DNA from: Planctomycetaceae bacterium
GTDB lineage: Bacteria > Planctomycetota > Planctomycetia > Pirellulales > Thermoguttaceae
Length of the DNA stretch: 8,302 nt
Reading direction: 5' to 3'
NCBI GenBank assembly: GCA_031287585.1
Contig: JAITST010000203.1
Location: forward strand, 1 to 8,302
In this document: in pieces, positions 1-6,208 of the stretch
How positions within the stretch are numbered: position 1 is the first letter of the stretch
How the letters are laid out: each line of letters opens with the position of its first letter
Position numbers and translations under genes: made by a program
Notes under the pieces: generated by a model
What the model saw: only the letters and a program-made list of their open reading frames with translations
Told to the model about the DNA's origin: nothing
Database searches by the model: none

Positions 1-80
1 GTATCGAGTTCGGAGAGAAGGGCTTGAAATTTTTCGTGAAGCAGGGCTTCGGTTGCTGAACGGGAGGTGATAGTAAACAT
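1..80 (-). CDS. 5' end of an unidentified protein gene, cut by the window edge
   Basis: The first 26 codons of a gene read leftwards from an ATG at 80-78 and stay open to the window edge. The peptide begins MFTITSRSATEALLHEKFQA and continues LLSELD; I do not recognise it. Support that it is real: an AAGGA Shine-Dalgarno (complement of 87-91) lies 6 bases before the ATG, and an extended -10 promoter lies about 45 bases upstream. It is divergent from asnB. The visible part has no signal peptide or membrane segment and looks like a soluble protein starting with an amphipathic helix. With so little sequence no function can be assigned; a chance open frame cannot be excluded, but promoter, ribosome site and start together make a gene likely. 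Confidence 0.6.
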   Translation of the reverse strand, partial: MFTITSRSATEALLHEKFQALLSELD

Positions 81-86
81 GTGACT

Positions 87-91
87 TCCTT
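87..91 (-). promoter_or_regulatory. Shine-Dalgarno of the leftmost minus-strand gene
   Basis: The complement reads AAGGA, 6 bases upstream of the ATG at 80. It is the best ribosome-binding site in the window and fixes the start of the truncated gene. Confidence 0.6.
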
Positions 92-123
92 GTCTGTAAA
101 AGGGGAACGGAGAGAAAAAAGAC

Positions 124-132
124 ATTATACCA
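124..132 (-). promoter_or_regulatory. extended -10 promoter for the leftmost minus-strand gene
   Basis: On the minus strand these bases read TGGTATAAT: a perfect TATAAT preceded by the TGn of an extended -10. The -35 region at usual spacing is poor (TGTAAA at 152-147), as expected for an extended -10 promoter. The predicted start is near 117, giving a leader of about 37 bases. It is back to back with the asnB promoter. Confidence 0.6.
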
Positions 133-184
133 ATCCCCCACTAAAGTTTACACACCCGCCCAGCGAGGCATCAAAAATCCGCTC

Positions 185-213
185 TTGAAATTTTCTCCGT
201 TATTTATTAGAAT
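185..213 (+). promoter_or_regulatory. sigma70-type promoter of asnB
   Basis: TTGAAA (185-190) and TAGAAT (208-213) each match five of six consensus bases and are separated by exactly 17 bases. The predicted start near 220 gives a leader of about 79 bases. That leader is rich in T and C and includes an eight-base palindrome GTTATAAC at 249-256. No operator for a known regulator was recognised. Confidence 0.65.
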
Positions 214-298
214 AACTCCTGTTTTCTGTTTGGAATTTTGTTTTTTTTGTTATAACGTTTTTTCCTAACTCTTTTTCTTAACAATAGCGAGTTAAACT

Positions 299-1966
299 AT
301 GTGTGGAATAGTGGGTATATTTGAATTCAAAGAATCTATTGAACTTTTACGGCAGCAGGCACTTGTTATGTCGCGGCGGATTCGGCATCGCGGACCTGAT
401 TGGTCTGGGATTTACTCCGGCGGAAAGGCGATTCTCGCCCACGAACGGTTATCAATTGTTGACCCCGAATCGGGTAAACAACCGCTTTATTCATCTGATG
501 GTAAAGTCGTATTGGCAGTGAATGGCGAAATTTACAACCATCAAATCATCCGTGAACGTCAAGCAAAATCGTATCAGTTCAAAACAAAATCTGACTGCGA
601 AGTTATCCTGTCGTTGTATCAGGAAATGGGGGTAAAGTGCGTTGAGGAACTCAGCGGCATTTTCGCGTTCGCGTTATATGACGAGACAAACGATGCGTAT
701 CTAATCGCCCGCGACCACATCGGAATCATCCCGCTTTATATGGGTTGGGACAAGGCAGGAACATTTTATGTCGCGTCCGAACTGAAGGCACTCGAAGGTT
801 ACTGTGTTAAGATTGAACAGTTTCCGCCGGGGCATTATTGGTACAGTAAAGATGGCAAGTTGACGCAATGGTATAAACGCGAGTGGCGCGAATTCAAGAA
901 CGTTGAAAATAACGACGCGTCAATTGAGGAACTACGTGAGGCACTTGAAGCGGCGGTCAAACGTCAACTGATGACAGATGTTCCGTATGGGGTATTGCTG
1001 TCAGGCGGGTTGGACTCGTCGATTGTGTCAGCAGTTGCGAAGAAGTTTGCGTCGAGTCGTGTTGAGTCGGGGGGCTTACAAGTTGCGTGGTGGCCTCGTT
1101 TGCACTCGTTCGCGGTTGGTCTAGAAGGTTCGCCTGATTTGGCAGCATCGCGGCGTGTCTCGGATTACATTGGGACAGTTCATCACGAGATTCATTTTAC
1201 GATTCAGGAAGGTTTGGATGCGTTACGTGACGTTATCTACCACATTGAAACTTACGATGTAACAACGGTTCGGGCTTCGACACCTATGTATTTGTTAGCA
1301 CGTGTGATTAAGTCAATGGGAATCAAGATGGTTTTGTCGGGCGAAGGCGCGGACGAAATTTTCGGCGGCTACTTGTATTTTCACAAAGCACCAAACGCAC
1401 AAGCGTTGCACGAGGAGACGGTTCGTAAGTTGGACAAATTGTACTTATACGATTGTTTACGGGCGAATAAATCGCTTGCGGCGTGGGGAGTTGAGGGGCG
1501 CGTCCCGTTTCTTGATAAGGAGTTTATGGACATTGCGATGCGGTTGAATCCTGACTGCAAGTTAAGCGGTTTGAAGAAGCGAATGGAAAAATGGTTTTTG
1601 CGAAAGGCGTTTGAGGATTACTTGCCAGAGAGTGTGGCGTGGCGACAGAAGGAACAGTTTTCGGACGGTGTTGGTTACAGTTGGATTGATACGTTACGCG
1701 AGGTTGCGGCGGCGAAAGTATCAGACGAACAGTTTGCAAAAGCGGCAGAGCGTTTCCCAATCAATCCGCCAATGAATAAGGAAGAGTATCATTATCGCAC
1801 GATATTCGAAGAAGTATTCCCATCACAAACCGCCGCTACAACGGTTCCGTCGGTGCCGTCGGTAGCATGCAGTACGCCGATTGCAATTGAGTGGGATGCC
1901 GCATTCAAAAATATGATAGACCCGTCAGGTAGAGCCGTGAAGGCGGTACATAACGATAGTTATTGA
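299..1966 (+). CDS. asnB: asparagine synthetase B, glutamine-hydrolysing
   Basis: Converts aspartate, glutamine and ATP to asparagine, glutamate, AMP and pyrophosphate in the cytoplasm. The 555-residue protein is complete and close to the 554 residues of E. coli AsnB, which it resembles along its whole length. The N-terminal class II glutaminase domain starts with the nucleophile Cys2 (MCGIVGIF), exposed once Met is removed, and keeps Arg50, Asn75, Glu77 (NGEIYN) and Asp99 for glutamine binding. The synthetase domain has the ATP pyrophosphatase loop SGGLDSS at 235-241 and SGEGADEIFGG from 347. The C-terminal tail, including PSGRAV, is also of the E. coli type. The ATG at 299 is fixed by the required Cys2. 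No Shine-Dalgarno is visible before it. The gene is single, with its own promoter, and converges on xthA. Confidence 0.97.
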   Translation: MCGIVGIFEFKESIELLRQQALVMSRRIRHRGPDWSGIYSGGKAILAHERLSIVDPESGKQPLYSSDGKVVLAVNGEIYNHQIIRERQAKSYQFKTKSDCEVILSLYQEMGVKCVEELSGIFAFALYDETNDAYLIARDHIGIIPLYMGWDKAGTFYVASELKALEGYCVKIEQFPPGHYWYSKDGKLTQWYKREWREFKNVENNDASIEELREALEAAVKRQLMTDVPYGVLLSGGLDSSIVSAVAKKFASSRVESGGLQVAWWPRLHSFAVGLEGSPDLAASRRVSDYIGTVHHEIHFTIQEGLDALRDVIYHIETYDVTTVRASTPMYLLARVIKSMGIKMVLSGEGADEIFGGYLYFHKAPNAQALHEETVRKLDKLYLYDCLRANKSLAAWGVEGRVPFLDKEFMDIAMRLNPDCKLSGLKKRMEKWFLRKAFEDYLPESVAWRQKEQFSDGVGYSWIDTLREVAAAKVSDEQFAKAAERFPINPPMNKEEYHYRTIFEEVFPSQTAATTVPSVPSVACSTPIAIEWDAAFKNMIDPSGRAVKAVHNDSY

Positions 1967-1986
1967 AGTAAATGGAAACGTACCTC

Positions 1987-2027
1987 GCCAGTTGAAACCA
2001 CTGGCAGTATAGCGATTATATTGCCAG
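1987..2027. terminator. overlapping hairpins between convergent asnB and xthA
   Basis: The spacer between the two stops carries a strong hairpin: 2001-2011 (CTGGCAGTATA) pairs with 2017-2027 (TATATTGCCAG) around a 5-base loop, 11 pairs with one G-U. A smaller alternative, GCCAGT (1987-1992) with ACTGGC (2000-2005), overlaps its left arm, so both cannot form together. There is no clear T-tract on either side. A bidirectional terminator or 3'-end stabilising structure is inferred from the position 20-60 bases after asnB and just beyond the xthA stop. Confidence 0.5.
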
Positions 2028-2059
2028 CGGATTAATCTGAAATGTTGCGTCCACTGTTA

Positions 2060-2830
2060 TCACATCTCAATCCCAACCGGACAATGGTCACTGCCGGTTA
2101 TTTGTGGAAAAATTCCCGCGTTTTTTACCTGTGTCATCAGACGATTCGACACTAAAAAATAATCAATGCGCCAGCCGACATTTCGTTCACGAGACCTTGC
2201 GAAATTGCTCCACCACGTATATGCTTCGCGTTTGTCGGGGTACAGTTTGCGGAACGTGTCGGTGAGACCTGCATCCAGTAACTCAGTCATCTTGTTGCGT
2301 TCTTCGTCAGTGAAGCCAGCACTGTGACGGTTTGCTTTTGGATTAGTCAAGTCGATTTCGTTGTGGGCAACATTCAAGTCACCGCAGATTACTACCGGTT
2401 TCGTTTTATCGAGTTTTACGATGTAATCACGAAAGGCATCCTGCCACTTCAAACGGTGTTCGAGGCGTTGCAGTTCAGGTTGCGAGTTGGGAGTGTAAAC
2501 GTTGACAAGTTTGAACGCCGCAAACTCAAGCATAATAACACGTCCTTCTGTTACCGGCTTGTTACCAAAATAAACGTCAACAAAATCGGGAATATCGTAT
2601 TGGATGTCAATCGGTTCGTGACGGCAAAAAACCGCTGTCCCCGAATAACCCTTTTTCGCCGCACTATTCCAGTACTCACGATAACCAGCAAGTTCAAACT
2701 CCGCCTGCCCGCGTTGCATTTTAGTTTCCTGAACACAAATCACGTCCGCGTTAAGAGAGTTCATATTATCAATAAACCCTTTCTTAATACAAGCACGTAA
2801 ACCATTAACGTTCCATGATATTAGTTTCAT
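2060..2830 (-). CDS. xthA: exodeoxyribonuclease III (AP endonuclease, ExoIII family)
   Basis: A Mg-dependent nuclease of the exonuclease-endonuclease-phosphatase fold. Family members cleave 5' of abasic sites and trim blocked 3' ends in base excision repair. The 256-residue protein is complete and of normal length. Catalytic landmarks are all present: Asn7 (SWNVNGLRA), metal-binding Glu35 (VCVQETK-type block, here CVQETK), Tyr112 (NVYTPNSQ), Asp151 and Asn153 (GDLNVAHNEIDL), the WRIDYFLVS segment, and Asp248-His249 in GSDHCPVG. A short stretch near residues 80-95 seems longer than in typical homologues, just before EGRVI. The ATG at 2830 gives the canonical MKLISWNVNG start. No Shine-Dalgarno lies before it, and the leader is about 72 bases. 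The symbol could equally be exoA in some genomes. The gene is monocistronic and divergent from the secreted repeat protein. Confidence 0.95.
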   Translation of the reverse strand: MKLISWNVNGLRACIKKGFIDNMNSLNADVICVQETKMQRGQAEFELAGYREYWNSAAKKGYSGTAVFCRHEPIDIQYDIPDFVDVYFGNKPVTEGRVIMLEFAAFKLVNVYTPNSQPELQRLEHRLKWQDAFRDYIVKLDKTKPVVICGDLNVAHNEIDLTNPKANRHSAGFTDEERNKMTELLDAGLTDTFRKLYPDKREAYTWWSNFARSRERNVGWRIDYFLVSNRLMTQVKNAGIFPQITGSDHCPVGIEM

Positions 2831-2908
2831 AATGGACTACAATGTTAAAAATTCATAAACAAACAATTAAAATATCGCTACCTATTAACAATCCCCTGAT
2901 ACCAACAG

Positions 2909-2937
2909 ATAATACATGAGTTACTCGTCCCTGTCAA
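2909..2937 (-). promoter_or_regulatory. sigma70-type promoter of xthA
   Basis: On the minus strand a perfect TTGACA (2937-2932) is followed after exactly 17 bases by TATTAT (2914-2909), five of six matching. The predicted start near 2902 gives a leader of about 72 bases. This is the strongest -35/-10 pair in the window. One copy of an 11-bp direct repeat (2960-2970) lies 22 bases upstream of the -35. Confidence 0.7.
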
Positions 2938-2959
2938 TCGGCACAAAAATTTGTTTATC

Positions 2960-2970
2960 ACGTTGTAACT
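2960..2970. repeat. 11-bp direct repeat, copy 1 (ACGTTGTAACT)
   Basis: Identical to 3216-3226. This copy sits 22 bases upstream of the xthA -35 and is embedded in a small inverted repeat, ATCA (2957-2960) and TGAT (2970-2973). It could be a protein-binding site, but no regulator was recognised. Confidence 0.4.
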
Positions 2971-3072
2971 GATAGCAATTATTAACACAATAGATTTAAC
3001 TTACGTAATTGGCGTTGTTTTTCTATATCTTCTATCTTTACTCGCTAAAACCGTTTTTCTCGGAAAATTTTG

Positions 3073-3130
3073 CCTATTCGGCAGAACACTCAAAGATAAC
3101 TAATTCAGTAGAAAAGGTTTTGCCGATAGG
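3073..3130 (+). repeat. long-range inverted repeat upstream of the repeat-protein gene
   Basis: CCTATTCGGCA (3073-3083) is complementary to TGCCGATAGG (3121-3130): ten pairs with one bulged T, around a 37-base loop. The left arm can instead fold on itself as TGCC-TATTC-GGCA (3071-3083, 4-bp stem with one base between). If transcribed, the leader of the downstream gene could adopt either shape. Any function is inferred only. Confidence 0.35.
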
Positions 3131-3215
3131 AACGAACGAGTAGAAATGTTTTCCACTTAAAATGTGAAATTATGTTATTGTTAGTCAAATGGTATGTTTG
3201 GCTACTTCATTTGTT

Positions 3216-3226
3216 ACGTTGTAACT
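3216..3226. repeat. 11-bp direct repeat, copy 2 (ACGTTGTAACT)
   Basis: Second exact copy of 2960-2970, ending 23 bases before the preferred ATG at 3250. It overlaps the inverted repeat GTTAC-GTT-GTAAC (3213-3225). The location suits an operator or a leader element of the rightward gene. Confidence 0.4.
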
Positions 3227-3236
3227 TTGTTATTGC

Positions 3237-3246
3237 GGGAAGAGAG
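3237..3246 (+). promoter_or_regulatory. purine-rich ribosome-binding site that decides the start at 3250
   Basis: The tract GGGAAGAGAG ends 3 bases before the ATG at 3250. It resembles a weak Shine-Dalgarno. Nothing comparable precedes the ATG at 3172. Confidence 0.4.
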
Positions 3247-3249
3247 ATT

Positions 3250-5919
3250 ATGTCATATAAAACATTCTCATTGTTCCTTATTGGATTTGTATTGATGATT
3301 GGTTTTGCTGTTGGTGTTACCGCCGAACAGCCGAAGCCGCTTCGCGTTACGCGAGTTTCTGCCGAGTATGCTGTTACAGTTTTGGGGCAGGAAGCATCTA
3401 AACCGGGTTTCCTAGACCGTATGAAGTCAGGTTGGCGAAATCTTATTGGTGAAAATGAACAACCTGTTTCAACAAACGGTGCTGCAATCAACTCCCAAAA
3501 CAATGGCAATTCCGTTGCGCCAACGAATCCGAGTCAGAATGTCGTTCCAGTACGTCCGCCGCGTCCGGCTACCGTTGAAGAACAACAGCGAAACGGTATC
3601 GGTGATGATGATAAACCGGCAACCGTAACCAACGATGTCGGTAGAGTTATCAAACCAACTCATCAGCATACAACAACAGGTAACAGTAGTAATAGTGCTA
3701 ACGGTAATAGACAAACACCGTCTCGTACTACGCAGCGTGAAACGTCTGGAACAACCGATAACGTCGCCGCCGAGAACAAAGACTCGGTCTATATTCGTAT
3801 GCAACAAATACGTGAAAGCGGTAGTCGTTTCTCAACTCCAGCGCGCGGTAGCGACTATGATGAACAAATTCCCCAACGAAGCACGGCTCGTTCCAATGAC
3901 CGTAACGTGTACGGTGACGACCTTACGACTTCTCATTTCCGTCTACGTCCAGCGACAGACAACGATTCGTATGATTCGCGTTCGCGCGGCAGTTCCCGTC
4001 CAATATTCGACGATATTGTATCAGAACCGATTGCTAATCATGTAATACGTGAGAGTGAACCATTTCCTCGCGTCAATACTGGTAACAATGACGACGGTAA
4101 CAACGGCGGCATGCTTGCGTCGATACCGAACAATTCGCAGTTGCCGCAACGAAATTCACAACCAAGTCAGCCAGCAATTCAGGGTGGGGTTCGACCGAAC
4201 GCAATAGAGATTTTTAATGCCGATTCACAATTCACTAACACGAATAGGAGAACGACAAATTCCTCAAACGCGTCTGCGGTGACATCGTCAACTACTACCA
4301 TCGCTACAAACCAAACGCCAAGAGCGAGTACGCTTACAGTCACAGAACGCGAACCGGAGAAGTCGGTTATTGTTAGTCCGTTACTTGAAGTCGAAACAAC
4401 ACGTCCGCAACGTGTTATTGTCGGTCAGGAATCGTCGTACAATATCCGCCTGATCAATCGTAGTAGTGCATCGGCGGAGCAAGTTGTGTTACAAGTTGAA
4501 TTGCCGGAGTGGATTGAGATTCAACCGCCTGAGGTGAGTGTTGGAACGACGAATGTTTCGCAACTTTCGAGCGAGAACAGTGCAAAGATGTTTACGTGGC
4601 GAATTGACAAAATCAATGCAAACGCAGAAGAACAACTTGTATTGCACCTTATTCCGACTGAGCGGAAGTCGTTCAACTTGAAACTGCATTACGACTTCAA
4701 ACGTCCGACAACTATTGCGCCGATTGAGGTTCAAGAGCCGACTATCGAAATGGCAATTGACGGACCAACCGAGTTAATGTGGGGAACGCAACAACTTTAT
4801 CAGTTGAAAGTTCGTAACACCGGTAACGGCGACGCGGAGAAGGTGAAGTTGGTTCTTGTATCAGGTACTGCCGAGAACAGTAGCGGCGGGATGGAGTATG
4901 TTATAGAACGGCTCGCTGCTGGCGCGGAGGAGGTTGTGAAGATAAATGCCGATGCGTTACAAGAAAACTTTCTAGACATCAGTGTAGTCGCGACAGGTCC
5001 GTACGACTTACAGGCGAAGGCATCGCGGCGTATTAACATTTTACGTCCGAAACTTGTTGCGTCACTTGAAGCACCTGATATGTTGTTTGTTGGTAATCGT
5101 GCGGAATATACGCTTCGTGTTCGCAATGTTGGTAATGCGCCAGCGGAGAAGGTTGAAGTACGCGCGGATATTCCGCTCAGTGCGAAGTATCTGTCGAACA
5201 ATGCTGGCGGGCGGGCGACACCGCAAAACGCCGTAATTTGGAACACGGACACGATTGCGATTGGCGGAGAGTTTGTCGCGAAGTTTATATGCGAGATGAA
5301 ACGTCAGGGAACGACGAAGGTTGAAGTTTTTGCCGAAGAGAAAACCAGATTAAAAATTGCGTGCAGCGGTGAAACGCAGGTAGATTCGGTTGCGGATTTG
5401 AAGATGAAGATAGAAAATCCGCAGGGACCAGTCGAAGTTGGTTCAGACGCGGTTTACACTATAACGATTTCAAACAACGGCACGAAGGATGCCAACGACG
5501 TTGATGTGAACGTGATGTTTGGATGGGAGATTAAGCCGGTTTCGTTTGAAGGATTGCAAGGCGAGATTTTAGACGATTCGCGGGGAAGCGGAATTATAGC
5601 ATTCCAACGCATCCCGACAATAAGTGCCGGACAAACGTTGCCACCAATTAAGGTAAAGGCGGTAGCGGATAAACAGGGTAATCATAAGATTAGGGTTGAA
5701 TTGGCATGTCAGTCAACGGGTTCGCAGTTGGTGCATGAAGAGTCGGCGTACTATTATGTAAAGAGAGGCGTAAAAGCCACATCACCAGAGACACCGGTGA
5801 TAGAAGAACCAGTACCGGTAACGACAATCGAAATCCCGGCAGAGCCAATAGTCAATTCGCCGTTCGCGGCGGCGGAATCAATCCAGGCACCAGCGACACC
5901 AAAGCCGGTGTTTGAATGA
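3250..5919 (+). CDS. secreted low-complexity protein with four DUF11/CARDB-like repeats
   Basis: Function unknown; probably an extracytoplasmic structural or envelope protein. From the ATG at 3250 it has 889 residues. An in-frame ATG at 3172 would add 26 residues, but 3250 places a classic signal peptide at the N-terminus: MSYK, a hydrophobic core, and predicted cleavage after VTA at residue 25. Residues about 50-365 are a hydrophilic N/S/T/Q/R-rich linker, probably disordered. From about 371 four beta-sandwich-like repeats follow, each with an xxN-G---AE-V core: LINRSSASAEQV (401), VRNTGNGDAEKV (521), VRNVGNAPAEKV (624) and ISNNGTKDANDV (740). Residues 840-889 form a Pro/Glu-rich tail. No membrane anchor, LPXTG motif or catalytic motif was seen. 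Repeats of this kind are often annotated DUF11 or OmcB-like in Planctomycetes and elsewhere, but the mature protein has only three cysteines, so an OmcB-like disulfide network is unlikely. Confidence 0.85.
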   Translation: MSYKTFSLFLIGFVLMIGFAVGVTAEQPKPLRVTRVSAEYAVTVLGQEASKPGFLDRMKSGWRNLIGENEQPVSTNGAAINSQNNGNSVAPTNPSQNVVPVRPPRPATVEEQQRNGIGDDDKPATVTNDVGRVIKPTHQHTTTGNSSNSANGNRQTPSRTTQRETSGTTDNVAAENKDSVYIRMQQIRESGSRFSTPARGSDYDEQIPQRSTARSNDRNVYGDDLTTSHFRLRPATDNDSYDSRSRGSSRPIFDDIVSEPIANHVIRESEPFPRVNTGNNDDGNNGGMLASIPNNSQLPQRNSQPSQPAIQGGVRPNAIEIFNADSQFTNTNRRTTNSSNASAVTSSTTTIATNQTPRASTLTVTEREPEKSVIVSPLLEVETTRPQRVIVGQESSYNIRLINRSSASAEQVVLQVELPEWIEIQPPEVSVGTTNVSQLSSENSAKMFTWRIDKINANAEEQLVLHLIPTERKSFNLKLHYDFKRPTTIAPIEVQEPTIEMAIDGPTELMWGTQQLYQLKVRNTGNGDAEKVKLVLVSGTAENSSGGMEYVIERLAAGAEEVVKINADALQENFLDISVVATGPYDLQAKASRRINILRPKLVASLEAPDMLFVGNRAEYTLRVRNVGNAPAEKVEVRADIPLSAKYLSNNAGGRATPQNAVIWNTDTIAIGGEFVAKFICEMKRQGTTKVEVFAEEKTRLKIACSGETQVDSVADLKMKIENPQGPVEVGSDAVYTITISNNGTKDANDVDVNVMFGWEIKPVSFEGLQGEILDDSRGSGIIAFQRIPTISAGQTLPPIKVKAVADKQGNHKIRVELACQSTGSQLVHEESAYYYVKRGVKATSPETPVIEEPVPVTTIEIPAEPIVNSPFAAAESIQAPATPKPVFE

Positions 5920-5931
5920 ACGGTTTATATT

Positions 5932-5984
5932 GTTTAGCACGGAACACACGAAAATTATTTACTGTTGTGTGTTTCGTGTTGAAT
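5932..5984 (+). terminator. 20-bp hairpin after the repeat-protein gene
   Basis: Bases 5932-5951 pair with 5965-5984 around a 13-base loop. The core CACGGAACACAC against GTGTGTTTCGTG has one G-U pair, and further A-U and G-U pairs extend both ends. It begins 13 bases after the TGA. The following bases (TACTTTCC) are only mildly T-rich, so Rho-independent termination is likely but not textbook; it could also protect the mRNA 3' end. Confidence 0.65.
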
Positions 5985-6109
5985 ACTTTCCAAAGACATT
6001 TGTTTCAAGTTAATCTTTTTATGTAATCGTTTATTAACGTATTTTTGTTTACGCTGAAAATTTCTGAAAAAGTTTGTTCAGGTGCAGCAAAATCTGTAAC
6101 CATTCGGGA

Positions 6110-6137
6110 TTTACAATTCTTGAGAAACCCGTATAAT
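6110..6137 (+). promoter_or_regulatory. sigma70-type promoter of sbcC
   Basis: TTTACA (6110-6115, five of six) and a perfect TATAAT (6132-6137) are 16 bases apart. The predicted start near 6144 leaves a leader of about 65 bases. With the hairpin at 5932-5984 upstream, it indicates that sbcC is transcribed separately from the preceding gene. Confidence 0.65.
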
Positions 6138-6208
6138 GTAACGTACAGTGAAACGTAAGTCAGCGTATTATAAAATTCCGTTCGTATTTGTTACATAGAG
6201 ATTTGATT

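Larger units (their letters stand above)
2831..3249. other. 419-bp divergent intergenic region with regulatory features but no gene
   Basis: It separates the xthA start from the preferred start of the secreted repeat protein. It contains the xthA promoter, an exact 11-bp direct repeat and a long-range inverted repeat. I saw no credible small coding sequence, tRNA or recognised riboswitch. No confident promoter for the rightward gene was found; weak -10-like TAGAAA (3141-3146) and TAAAAT (3158-3163) lack convincing -35 partners at normal spacing. Confidence 0.6.

Noticed and set aside
249..256. GTTATAAC palindrome in the asnB leader as a second copy of the GTTGTAAC motif
   Set aside because: It differs from the 11-bp repeat at its centre and flanks and lies in T-rich DNA where such octamers arise by chance.
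2324..2800. A 158-codon open frame on the plus strand within xthA
   Set aside because: It lies wholly antisense to a gene with all ExoIII catalytic motifs, has no ribosome site, and its peptide resembles nothing known to me.
3172..3249. In-frame 26-residue N-terminal extension of the secreted protein from the ATG at 3172
   Set aside because: It would bury a clear signal peptide behind another hydrophobic stretch and has no ribosome site, while the ATG at 3250 has a purine-rich tract and a standard signal peptide.
3469..3807. Open frame on the minus strand inside the repeat-protein gene
   Set aside because: Shadow of the N/S/T/R-rich linker; no recognisable domain or upstream signals.
3460..4360. 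Repetitive-looking AAC/ACC/CGT-rich DNA that might suggest a CRISPR or tandem repeat array
   Set aside because: There is no regular repeat unit or spacer period; it is in-frame coding for a low-complexity linker.
4800..5252. 150-codon minus-strand open frame antisense to DUF11-like repeats
   Set aside because: Mirrors the coding bias of the real gene; Ser/Ala/Thr-rich peptide without motifs or ribosome site.
6166..6171. Second -10-like TATTAT closer to sbcC
   Set aside because: No -35 partner at suitable spacing; the TTTACA-16-TATAAT pair upstream is better.
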